A stretch of DNA of 5,149 nucleotides, taken from positions 1 through 5,149 of the forward strand of contig JASHTQ010000015.1 in the NCBI GenBank assembly GCA_030040475.1, read 5' to 3'. The notes under the pieces were generated by a model, which saw only the letters and a program-made list of their open reading frames with translations, did not search any database and had not been told where the DNA came from. Made by a program: the position numbers and the translations under genes. This DNA is from Streptosporangiaceae bacterium (GTDB lineage Bacteria; Actinomycetota; Actinomycetes; Streptosporangiales; Streptosporangiaceae). Of this stretch, positions 1-5,149 are shown piece by piece; the stretch's first letter is position 1; every line of letters starts with the position of its first letter.

Positions 1-948
1 GGCTCCTCCGCCGCGGCGACCTCGGCGTCCGCGGGGTCCGCGGGCACGCAGGGCGCCGGCCCGGTCGACGTGCGGGACGTGAGCTTCGTCTCCGCCGACC
101 AGGGCTGGGCGCTGGGCAGCGGCGAGCTGGTCACGACGACCGACGGCGGTGCCAGCTGGACCCGGCTGGCCGCCCCGCCGACCGGCGCGGCGCACATCCG
201 GTTCGCCTCCGCCGAGGTCGGATACGCCTGGACCGCCGCCGGGTCGCTCTGGATCACCACCGACGGCGCCGCCTCCTGGCAGCCGGGCGGGCTGACCCAG
301 GTGGTCTCGCTCGAGACCGCCGCCGGCTGGGTCTGGTCGATCGCCGGCCCGCAGCCCTACCCGAACATCTGGCGGGCTCCGGTCGGCAGCACCGCCTGGA
401 CGAAACTCGGCCTCACCCCGGATCGCACCGCCACCCTCACCGTGCACGGCGACGTCGCCTACGTCGTCGGCCAGCAGGGCGCCGGGCCGATCAGCCCGTC
501 GCTGGACGTGTACGCGGGCACCCAGCCGGTGCGCCACGAGTCGCTGCCGTGCGTGCGGGGCCAGACCTACGTGCCGTTCGCCGCGCTCGGGGAGTCCACC
601 GACGGGCTCGTCTACCTCGTCTGCGACGTCATGAACGCGTCCGCGCAGACCCAGCTGGCCTACGAGTCCGCCGACGAGGGCAGCAGCTGGAGCGCCGAGA
701 CCCCGGCGCCGCCGCGGCCGCCGCAGGGCGTGACCGCGGTCGTCGGCGGGCTGTTCGCCTGGGACTCCGGGCCGGACCTGTACCGGCTCGCCGGGGGCGG
801 CGGCTGGCAGGTCTCGCTGACCGGCCCGGAGGACGGTTTCTCCCTGGTCGGGTTCGAGACGAACACGCAGGGCATAGCCCTCGGCGCCAACGGCTACCTG
901 TGGATCACCCGCAACGCGGGCACCAGCTGGAGCCGGGTCACCGTCTAG
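1..948 (+). CDS. Secreted-type beta-propeller protein with Asp-box (BNR/Ycf48-like) repeats, 5' end missing
   Basis: The reading frame is open from the first base and ends at TAG 946-948, so the start lies upstream; 315 residues are visible. The first ~23 are an Ala/Ser/Gly/Thr-rich linker of the kind that follows a signal peptide or membrane anchor in exported actinobacterial proteins. The rest contains repeated Asp-box motifs (consensus S/T-x-D-x-G-x-S/T-W): TTDGGASW near nt 136-159, TTDGAASW near 256-279, a divergent ADEGSSW near 670-690 and TRNAGTSW near 907-930, each at the end of a predicted beta blade; a degenerate copy (GSTAW) lies near 385-399. Such repeats mark sialidase-like or Ycf48-like beta-propellers that serve as binding or scaffold domains. 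Two cysteines (LPCVRG, LVCDV) could form a disulfide. No catalytic residues of a sialidase are recognisable, so the function is unknown. A GTG at 70 is only an internal valine codon. It is separated from the next gene by an AT-rich promoter region and is probably a separate transcription unit. Confidence 0.8.
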   Translation, partial: GSSAAATSASAGSAGTQGAGPVDVRDVSFVSADQGWALGSGELVTTTDGGASWTRLAAPPTGAAHIRFASAEVGYAWTAAGSLWITTDGAASWQPGGLTQVVSLETAAGWVWSIAGPQPYPNIWRAPVGSTAWTKLGLTPDRTATLTVHGDVAYVVGQQGAGPISPSLDVYAGTQPVRHESLPCVRGQTYVPFAALGESTDGLVYLVCDVMNASAQTQLAYESADEGSSWSAETPAPPRPPQGVTAVVGGLFAWDSGPDLYRLAGGGGWQVSLTGPEDGFSLVGFETNTQGIALGANGYLWITRNAGTSWSRVTV

Positions 949-961
949 CAGGCGCCGGACG

Positions 962-1045
962 CGTTTCCTGAAACGACTGAGTTTGAACTCAGATACGGCT
1001 ATCTTAGCCTCTTAGTGATTTCTTAATCACGGAACGTATACATAT
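962..1045 (+). promoter_or_regulatory. AT-rich promoter/operator region of the flavohemoglobin-NOS operon, with four inverted repeats
   Basis: This stretch is far more AT-rich than its surroundings and lies directly upstream of the flavohemoglobin-like gene. Four short perfect inverted repeats follow one another: CGTTTC-CT-GAAACG (962-975), CTGAGTT-TG-AACTCAG (977-992), GGCTA-TCT-TAGCC (997-1009) and GTGATT-TCTT-AATCAC (1015-1030). Possible promoter elements are TTGAAC at 983-988 with TAGCCT at 1005-1010 (16-bp spacer), or a -10-like TATACA at 1037-1042. The latter would place the transcript start near 1049 and the fourth repeat between -35 and -20, a repressor-like position. I cannot assign a regulator: the repeats do not fit my recollection of the Streptomyces NsrR, FNR-type or Crp-type consensus. 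Promoter function is inferred from composition and position. Confidence 0.55.
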
Positions 1046-1067
1046 CGCCCGTTGCTACCTCGGTCTC

Positions 1068-1074
1068 GGGAGGA
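1068..1074 (+). promoter_or_regulatory. Strong Shine-Dalgarno setting the flavohemoglobin start
   Basis: GGGAGGA lies 7 bases before ATG 1082. This decides the start against an in-frame TTG at 1052, which has no ribosome binding site, and against ATG 1187, whose upstream sequence contains only weak purine matches. Confidence 0.8.
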
Positions 1075-1081
1075 CCCATCT

Positions 1082-2740
1082 ATGCCTGGTCGCAGTCACC
1101 TGCCCGGAACACAGGAGGCCAGCGGCAATGGCGAGGCAATATCCCACCATGGCCTATTAGCGTGGTGGCAGCGCCGGTCGTGGCGGATGGACTTCGCGGT
1201 GCTCGCCAGGGTCCGCGACGGCCTGAAGAGGCTTGACGCGGAGGCCGACGGGGAGGCTCCGGCGGGCGTTCGGCCCACGGATACCGCGGGCGAGGGCGCC
1301 TCGCCGGCCCCGGAAGCGGAGACCTGCGCGGAAGCCGCGGCCCCCGCCGGGCCTGCGGCGCAGGACGCGGCCGCGGACCTGCTGCCGCACTCCGCGGTGG
1401 TGTCGATCAGGGACACGTTCACGATCCTGACGGCGGCCGGCGAGGAGCCCGCCGGGTACTTCTACGGCCGGCTGTTCGCGCGCCACCCGCAGCTGCGCCG
1501 GATGTTCCCGCCGGCCATGGACGTGCAGCGGGACAGGCTGCTCCGGGCGCTGATGCTGATCGTCGAGGGCCTGAGCAGCCCGGAGGACCTGGTCAGGTAC
1601 CTGAGCCAGCTGGGCAGGGACCACCGCAAGTACGGGGTCGAGCCGGTCATGTACGAGGCCGTCGGCGAGGCGCTGATCGCCACGCTGCGCGCCTACGCCG
1701 GGCCGGCCTTCACCCCGGACGCGGAGGCGGCGTGGGTGCAGGCCTTCCAGGCCGCCTCGGCGCTGATGATCCGCGCCGCGCAGGACGACAGCGCCGCCGG
1801 GCCCGCGTACTGGACCGCTGAGGTGGTGGACAACGAGCGGCGGGCGCCCGGCATCGCCGTGCTGACCGTCGCGCCCGACCAGCCGCTCCCCTACCTCGCC
1901 GGCCAGCACGTGACCGTGCAGACGCCGCGCTGGCCGCGGGTCTGGCGGCCGTACTCGGTCGCGAGCCGGCCCCGCGAGGACGGCCTGATGACGTTCCACG
2001 TCCGGGTGGTGCCGGGGGGATGGGTCAGCGGCGCGCTCGTCCACTACACCGCGCCCGGCGACGAGGTCATCCTCGGCCCGGCCCTCGGCACCATGACCCT
2101 CGAGCACGCCGGGCAGCGGGACCTGCTCTGCGTGGCGGGCGGCACCGGGCTGTCCCCGATCAAGGCGATCATCGAGCAGGCGATCAGGGAGTCCTCGGCG
2201 TGCCCGCGGCGGATCTTCCTGTTCTACGGCGCCCGGACCCGTGACGAGCTGTACGACCTGCCTGACCTGTACCGGCTGGCGGATGCCTACCCGCAGTTCC
2301 TGCTCACGCCCGTGACGTCGCAGGACCGGGTGTTCGACGGGATGCAGGGAAACGTCGGCCGGGTCGCGGCGCGCTACCTGCCGCACCGCGACTGCGAGGC
2401 CTACGTCGCCGGGCCGGCCGCGATGGTCCGCGAGACCATCCGGGTGCTGGCCAGGGCAGGCATCCCGCAGGAGCGCATCCACTACGACGACGCGCTGCTT
2501 GCCGAGGGCCGGAGCGCGGGCGTTCGTTGTGTGCGCGGCGGGACCGGGACGGGCGGCGACGGTGGGGATACCGGTGCGCCGGGCGCGCCGGCCGGGGCCG
2601 GGCAGCAGGACGGGACCGGGACTGGGACTGGGACCGGGACCGGGACCGGGACCGGTTCCGGCGATGGCGCCGGTTCCGAAGGCGAGGCGGGCGAGGCGGG
2701 CGAGCCGCTCCGTGCGGGCAGGCAACCACAATGGAGGTGA
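1082..2740 (+). CDS. Flavohemoglobin-like protein (globin + FAD/NAD(P)H reductase), probable NO dioxygenase or NOS partner
   Basis: 552 residues, against about 400 for E. coli Hmp. Order: N-terminal extension (1-100) with a Trp/Arg-rich segment at 22-50 and an Ala/Pro/Glu linker; globin domain about 104-238; FAD-binding barrel about 242-345 with RPYS at 289-292; NAD(P)-binding domain about 346-475 with GGTGLSP at 353-359 and AGP at 443-445; low-complexity tail 484-552 with seven Gly-Thr units. Aligned by eye to Hmp, the globin keeps distal Tyr B10 (Y128), Gln E7 (Q149), proximal His F8 (H181) and the Tyr after it (Y191). The Glu that completes the proximal relay in Hmp (Glu135) appears to be Ala (about 232-233). 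Classical flavohemoglobins turn NO, O2 and NAD(P)H into nitrate; acting on NO here is inferred from the fold and from the NOS gene one base downstream. ATG 1082 is chosen for its ribosome binding site. Codons 1-35 have unusually many A/T third positions and include TTA at codon 26. An alternative role is electron donor to the NOS. Confidence 0.88.
   Translation: MPGRSHLPGTQEASGNGEAISHHGLLAWWQRRSWRMDFAVLARVRDGLKRLDAEADGEAPAGVRPTDTAGEGASPAPEAETCAEAAAPAGPAAQDAAADLLPHSAVVSIRDTFTILTAAGEEPAGYFYGRLFARHPQLRRMFPPAMDVQRDRLLRALMLIVEGLSSPEDLVRYLSQLGRDHRKYGVEPVMYEAVGEALIATLRAYAGPAFTPDAEAAWVQAFQAASALMIRAAQDDSAAGPAYWTAEVVDNERRAPGIAVLTVAPDQPLPYLAGQHVTVQTPRWPRVWRPYSVASRPREDGLMTFHVRVVPGGWVSGALVHYTAPGDEVILGPALGTMTLEHAGQRDLLCVAGGTGLSPIKAIIEQAIRESSACPRRIFLFYGARTRDELYDLPDLYRLADAYPQFLLTPVTSQDRVFDGMQGNVGRVAARYLPHRDCEAYVAGPAAMVRETIRVLARAGIPQERIHYDDALLAEGRSAGVRCVRGGTGTGGDGGDTGAPGAPAGAGQQDGTGTGTGTGTGTGTGSGDGAGSEGEAGEAGEPLRAGRQPQWR
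1157..1159 (+). promoter_or_regulatory. TTA leucine codon (bldA-type control), codon 26 of the flavohemoglobin-like gene
   Basis: TTA is read in frame as Leu26 and is the only TTA I found in this gene. In Streptomyces this codon is read by the developmentally controlled bldA tRNA, and TTA codons near the 5' end often make a gene depend on bldA. The call holds only if translation starts at 1082 and not at ATG 1187. Confidence 0.6.
2612..2653 (+). repeat. Hexanucleotide tandem repeat GGGACY x7 encoding (Gly-Thr)7
   Basis: Seven in-frame 6-bp units, five GGGACC and two GGGACT, encode residues 511-524 of the flavohemoglobin-like protein. The array sits in a Gly/Ala/Glu-rich tail beyond the NAD-binding domain. 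A related GGGACCGGGACG lies at 2540-2551. Copy-number slippage would change the tail length without shifting the frame. Confidence 0.9.
2733..2737 (+). promoter_or_regulatory. Shine-Dalgarno of the NOS gene, inside the end of the upstream gene
   Basis: GGAGG lies within the last codons of the flavohemoglobin-like gene, four bases before GTG 2742, and overlaps the TGA stop region (2738-2740). The arrangement implies translational coupling of the two genes. Confidence 0.7.
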
Positions 2741-2741
2741 C

Positions 2742-3992
2742 GTGAACGGGCACCCTTTACTGCTCCCCTGGCGCCGCTCCCGCCGGCCCTCGCCTCCCGA
2801 GGCGCCTCCTGCTGGGCCTTCCGCGGGACCTTCCCCGGCGCCTGCCCCGTCGCCTCCCGGGGCGCCTCCCGGGGCGCCTCCGGCGGGGGTCGACATCGCG
2901 GAGGCTGAGGAGTTCGTCGCAAGCTTCCACGCCGAGAACCCCGGCGCCGGGGACCTCGGGGAGCGCCTGGCGCAGGTGCGCGCGTCCGTCAGCAGGACCG
3001 GCAGCTACGAGCACACGTTCCCCGAGCTGCAGTGGGCTGCCCGGGCCGCCTGGCGGCACGCGGCCAGGTGCTCAGGGCGGGACAAGTGGCGCACGCTGCG
3101 GGTGCGGGACCGCCGCGCGGTGTCGGACCCGCGGCAGGTCGCCGCCGAGACCATCGCCCACCTGCGCGAGGCCACCGGCGGCGGCCGGGTCAGGTCCTGG
3201 ATCACGGTGTTCGCCCCGGACACCCCGCAGCGGCTCGGCCCGAGGATCCTGAACTCCCAGGCGGTCAGGTACGCGGGCTACCGCAAGCCCGGGGGCGGGA
3301 TCACCGGCGATCCGCTCAACGTCGCGCTCACCGAGCTGGCCACCTGGCTGGGCTGGGAGGGTGACGGCACCGCGTTCGACGTGCTGCCGCTGGTCGTGAT
3401 GGACCCCGACGCGCACCTGCACCTGTGCCAGGTCCCGGGCGACGCGGTGCTCGAGGTGCCGATCAGCCACCCCGAGTTCGGCTGGTTCGCCGAGCTTGGG
3501 CTGCGCTGGTACGCGGTGCCGCTGATCACCGACATGTACCTGGAGGCCGGGGGCATCAGGTACCCGTGCGCGCCGTTCAACGGCTGGTACCAGGCCAGCA
3601 CCGAGGTGGGCGTGCGGAACCTGGGCGACCCCGACCGGTACAACATGCTCCCCGCGGTGGCCGCGGGCATGGGCCTGGACGTGTCCTCGGTGGCGACCTT
3701 CTGGCTGGACCGGGCGGCGGTGGAGCTGGCGGTCGCCGTCCAGCACAGCTACCGCGCGGCGGGCGTGATGGCCGCCGACCACCAGAGCGAGGCCCGGCGG
3801 TTCGTCCGGTTCGCCGAGGCCGAGGAGGCGTCGGGCCGGCCGTGGTGCGCGGACTGGTCGTGGGTCAACCCGCCGATCAGCGCCAGCACCACGCCGGCCT
3901 TCCACCGGACCTACCCCGATGCCGTGCTGCGGCCCGGGTTCTTCCGGCACGAGGACGCGGTGGCGCTGCGGATGCGCGGCGGCGGCGGGTAA
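2742..3992 (+). CDS. nos: Bacterial nitric oxide synthase, oxygenase domain
   Basis: 416 residues starting at GTG and ending at TAA 3990-3992; typical bacterial NOS proteins are about 360. The extra length is an N-terminal leader: a short LLLPWRRSRR segment (6-15), then a Pro/Ala-rich linker (16-50). The NOS oxygenase fold follows. The heme-thiolate ligand is Cys110 in WRHAARCSGR. Family signatures include LNSQAVRYAGY (170-180), GDPLNVALTELATWLGW (189-205), PFNGWY (278-283), Glu288 as the arginine-guanidinium ligand, RNLGDPDRYN (292-301), and DWSWVNPPIS (371-380) near the pterin site. The enzyme family oxidises L-arginine to citrulline and NO with heme and tetrahydrobiopterin or tetrahydrofolate. 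There is no reductase domain and no eukaryotic-type zinc Cys pair, so electrons must come from another protein; the flavohemoglobin-like protein encoded one base upstream is a candidate. Codon 6 is TTA. Compared with remembered bacterial and mammalian sequences, the WY-x-x-TE segment has one extra residue (WYQASTE). Product class is very secure; physiological role is not. Confidence 0.95.
   Translation: MNGHPLLLPWRRSRRPSPPEAPPAGPSAGPSPAPAPSPPGAPPGAPPAGVDIAEAEEFVASFHAENPGAGDLGERLAQVRASVSRTGSYEHTFPELQWAARAAWRHAARCSGRDKWRTLRVRDRRAVSDPRQVAAETIAHLREATGGGRVRSWITVFAPDTPQRLGPRILNSQAVRYAGYRKPGGGITGDPLNVALTELATWLGWEGDGTAFDVLPLVVMDPDAHLHLCQVPGDAVLEVPISHPEFGWFAELGLRWYAVPLITDMYLEAGGIRYPCAPFNGWYQASTEVGVRNLGDPDRYNMLPAVAAGMGLDVSSVATFWLDRAAVELAVAVQHSYRAAGVMAADHQSEARRFVRFAEAEEASGRPWCADWSWVNPPISASTTPAFHRTYPDAVLRPGFFRHEDAVALRMRGGGG
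2757..2759 (+). promoter_or_regulatory. TTA leucine codon (bldA-type control), codon 6 of the NOS gene
   Basis: In-frame TTA encodes Leu6 in an otherwise GC-biased gene and is the only TTA I found in it. As in the upstream partner gene, it lies at the very 5' end, in the Leu-Leu of a shared N-terminal motif. Dependence on the bldA tRNA is an inference from Streptomyces biology. Confidence 0.65.
2851..2881 (+). repeat. 12-bp tandem repeat in the Pro-rich leader of NOS
   Basis: CGCCTCCCGGGG occurs at 2851-2862 and 2863-2874, with a partial third copy to 2881. It encodes repeating Pro-Pro-Gly-Ala (residues about 38-47) in the linker before the catalytic domain. Similar, looser GCGCCT-type units lie further upstream (about 2800-2850). 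Confidence 0.8.
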
Positions 3993-4008
3993 CTGCGTGT
4001 CCGGACCC

Positions 4009-4033
4009 GGCGGCCGACTGTCGGCGGACCGCC
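4009..4033. terminator. Possible weak hairpin terminator between convergent genes
   Basis: GGCGG (4009-4013) can pair with CCGCC (4029-4033), with an inner CCGA/TCGG stem (4014-4017 with 4021-4024) closing a three-base loop and a four-base bulge on one side. Overlapping tight palindromes are GCCGAC-T-GTCGGC (4013-4025) and GGCGG-A-CCGCC (4023-4033). It begins 17 bases after the NOS stop, but no T-tract follows on either strand, so termination is a guess from position and GC-rich pairing. Confidence 0.3.
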
Positions 4034-4054
4034 TGCTGTTAGCCGCCTACTCGG

Positions 4055-4085
4055 GTCATCGGTGGGCCCATCACGTCATCGGTGG
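4055..4085. repeat. 11-bp direct repeat overlapping the peptidase stop
   Basis: GTCATCGGTGG occurs at 4055-4065 and 4075-4085, a period of 20 bp, around the 8-bp palindrome TGGGCCCA (4063-4070). The second copy contains the peptidase stop codon (4076-4078, minus strand). It may be a local duplication; no function is evident. Confidence 0.7.
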
Positions 4086-5149
4086 TGGCCTTGCGGGGCG
4101 CGGAGAATGATCGAGACAGGGCGGCGCGGCAGCTGATGATTCGCGACGACGGTAGTCATGATCCGATCCGCCCATGCACGGTCCACTAGCTGCTGGACTT
4201 TCGGCTCGGCGCTTTCGAATCGATGCTCACGGCCGGTGAGGTCTTCCAGCAGAAATCCCTCGAAATCACCGAAGCGGTCAAACAAGATCGCTGCCACCTT
4301 ACCGGTGAGACCATCCTCCTCCGCCCTTTCTTCTTCCCGGGCGAGGAGCCTGAGCAGCGCTTTGCCCTTGATGCTGCCCAAACCCGTACAACCGTCCCAA
4401 CCCGGCACAGATACGTAGCCCGGCGCCCCGCCGGTGGCATTGGTCCGGCCGTCCGCGATGTCGCGGAAGAGCTCGGCCTCAGGCCGGGAGTAGAGGAAGG
4501 GGTTAAGGTAGCCGACGCGCTCGTGGAGCCGGGCGTTGATTATCGCGATAAGAGCAGCGTAGAGCGGGGCCGTCTCACTGGTGCCCCACCAGCCGGGCGA
4601 ACTCGCCCCGCCCAGTACGATCTCGTACCCGTTGGCGTAGCCCGCGACATCGGGCACGCCGCGGCCCTTTCGATGACCTGGATTGACCGACAGTGGGATG
4701 TTGGCGTGCCGCTGCCAGTGTGGAAGGTCGAACACATCGCTGATCCCACCGCCCGTAATACCGTTGTCGTTCCAGGTCACCTCCGTGAATGACGAGCCCG
4801 ACACGTTCCCGATCGTGGTGCCGCCGCACGAGATCACCCAGGGATCCGACGTCGGGTAGTAGACGTGGGCCTTGCCGTCGTAGACCTGACAGTTCGACCC
4901 GTCGTCGCCGGAGGCCACCAGTACCGTCATCCCGAACATCGCCGCCTCCTGGAAAGAGGCGTCTACGGTGGCGATCGCGGCCGGGGTCCAGGCGAGGTTT
5001 CCCAGGCTGTTGAACTCGGCCCAGTCCCAGCTGATCGACAGGACCGAAGGCCGGGGCTCGCCGGGAAGCGGATGAATAGCCCGCTTGAGGGCCAAGACCC
5101 ATCCGTTCTCGTCCCATGTTGTGAAGTAGACGGCGATATGCGCTCCCTG
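4076..5149 (-). CDS. Sedolisin-family (S53, kumamolisin-like) serine-carboxyl peptidase, N-terminal part outside the window
   Basis: The minus-strand frame is open to the window edge, so TTG 5095 is internal; 357 residues are visible, beginning QGAHIAVYFTTWDENGW. Sedolisins are secreted acid-acting endopeptidases made as pro-enzymes. Visible hallmarks, numbered from the window edge: SISWDWAEF (38-46); SGDDGS with the oxyanion-hole Asp82; GGTT (109-112); the nucleophile Ser191 in GTSETAP; and calcium-site features RDI (229-231) and GWDGCTGLG (250-258). The catalytic Glu and Asp normally lie upstream and are not in the window, so activity cannot be judged. The usual domain ends near residue 270; an extra ~85 residues follow, with a charged EEERAEED stretch and then a segment around LFDRFGDFEGFLLED that looks like a small beta-rich domain I do not recognise. 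Third-position GC is looser than in the NOS operon, suggesting weaker expression selection or separate origin. It converges on the NOS gene with an 83-bp gap and has no evident functional link to it. Confidence 0.9.
   Translation of the reverse strand, partial: QGAHIAVYFTTWDENGWVLALKRAIHPLPGEPRPSVLSISWDWAEFNSLGNLAWTPAAIATVDASFQEAAMFGMTVLVASGDDGSNCQVYDGKAHVYYPTSDPWVISCGGTTIGNVSGSSFTEVTWNDNGITGGGISDVFDLPHWQRHANIPLSVNPGHRKGRGVPDVAGYANGYEIVLGGASSPGWWGTSETAPLYAALIAIINARLHERVGYLNPFLYSRPEAELFRDIADGRTNATGGAPGYVSVPGWDGCTGLGSIKGKALLRLLAREEERAEEDGLTGKVAAILFDRFGDFEGFLLEDLTGREHRFESAEPKVQQLVDRAWADRIMTTVVANHQLPRRPVSIILRAPQGHHR

Noticed and set aside
977..992. CTGAGTTTGAACTCAG as a transcription terminator for the upstream gene
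   Set aside because: The centre is too small for a good RNA hairpin at full stem length and no T-tract follows; an operator is more likely.
1015..1030. GTGATTTCTTAATCAC as an FNR- or Crp-family site
   Set aside because: The spacing between half-sites does not match TTGAT-N4-ATCAA or TGTGA-N6-TCACA, so no regulator is assigned.
1052..1054. TTG as start of the flavohemoglobin-like gene
   Set aside because: No ribosome binding site precedes it and it would overlap the expected transcript start; ATG 1082 has GGGAGGA at a 7-base spacing.
1175..1195. RRSWRM as a twin-arginine (Tat) export signal
   Set aside because: No hydrophobic stretch or cleavage-site pattern follows the arginines; a charged helix and an Ala/Pro linker do.
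2612..2653. Repeat array considered as a CRISPR or mobile-element end
   Set aside because: Units are 6 bp, contiguous, without spacers, and in frame as Gly-Thr; this is a coding microsatellite.
2499..2741. NOS gene starting far upstream in the open frame overlapping the flavohemoglobin tail
   Set aside because: The upstream translation is an Arg/Gly/Pro shadow of the real frame; GTG 2742 has its own GGAGG directly after the previous gene's end.
1157..2896. Long open frame on the minus strand (579 codons) across the flavohemoglobin-like gene
   Set aside because: It is an antisense shadow caused by high third-position GC; its translation is Arg/Gly/Pro-rich with no recognisable domain, while the plus strand encodes clear globin and reductase motifs.
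4223..4792. Plus-strand open frame of 189 codons across the peptidase
   Set aside because: It is antisense to the conserved sedolisin catalytic region and has no recognisable protein motif.

Overview
The window looks like chromosomal DNA from a high-GC actinobacterium, Streptomyces or a related filamentous genus. Evidence: nearly every third codon position is G or C in the main genes, there are GTG starts and strong purine-rich ribosome binding sites, and the rare leucine codon TTA occurs only at the 5' ends of two genes. I see no mobile element, RNA gene or CRISPR array.

Layout. (1) Positions 1-948, plus strand: the 3' part of a gene for a secreted-looking beta-propeller protein with Asp-box (BNR/Ycf48-like) repeats. 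(2) Positions 949-1081: an AT-rich intergenic region with four short inverted repeats in a row, -10-like hexamers and a strong Shine-Dalgarno; this is the promoter/operator region of the next two genes. (3) Positions 1082-2740: a flavohemoglobin-like protein, with a globin domain joined to an FAD/NAD(P)H ferredoxin-reductase-type module, a long N-terminal extension and a Gly-Thr repeat tail. (4) Positions 2742-3992, one base further on: a bacterial nitric oxide synthase (NOS) oxygenase with heme Cys, substrate Glu and other family signatures, preceded by a Pro-rich leader. (5) Positions 3993-4075: a short convergent intergenic region with GC-rich palindromes and an 11-bp direct repeat. (6) Positions 4076-5149, minus strand: the C-terminal part of a sedolisin (S53, kumamolisin-like) serine-carboxyl peptidase with an unrecognised C-terminal extension.

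The centre of interest is the two-gene unit 3-4. NOS oxygenase makes NO and citrulline from arginine but, like most bacterial NOS, carries no reductase domain. The preceding gene encodes both a globin able in principle to oxidise NO to nitrate and an NAD(P)H/FAD reductase able in principle to supply electrons. The pair could be a self-limiting NO module, a NOS with its own electron donor, or both. Both proteins begin with a similar short motif (His-x-Leu-Leu, Trp, Arg-Arg-Ser-x-Arg) followed by a low-complexity linker, and in both genes the only TTA codon I found lies in the Leu-Leu of that motif. This suggests shared targeting or docking and shared developmental (bldA-type) translational control. 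The flanking genes have no evident functional link to the pair.
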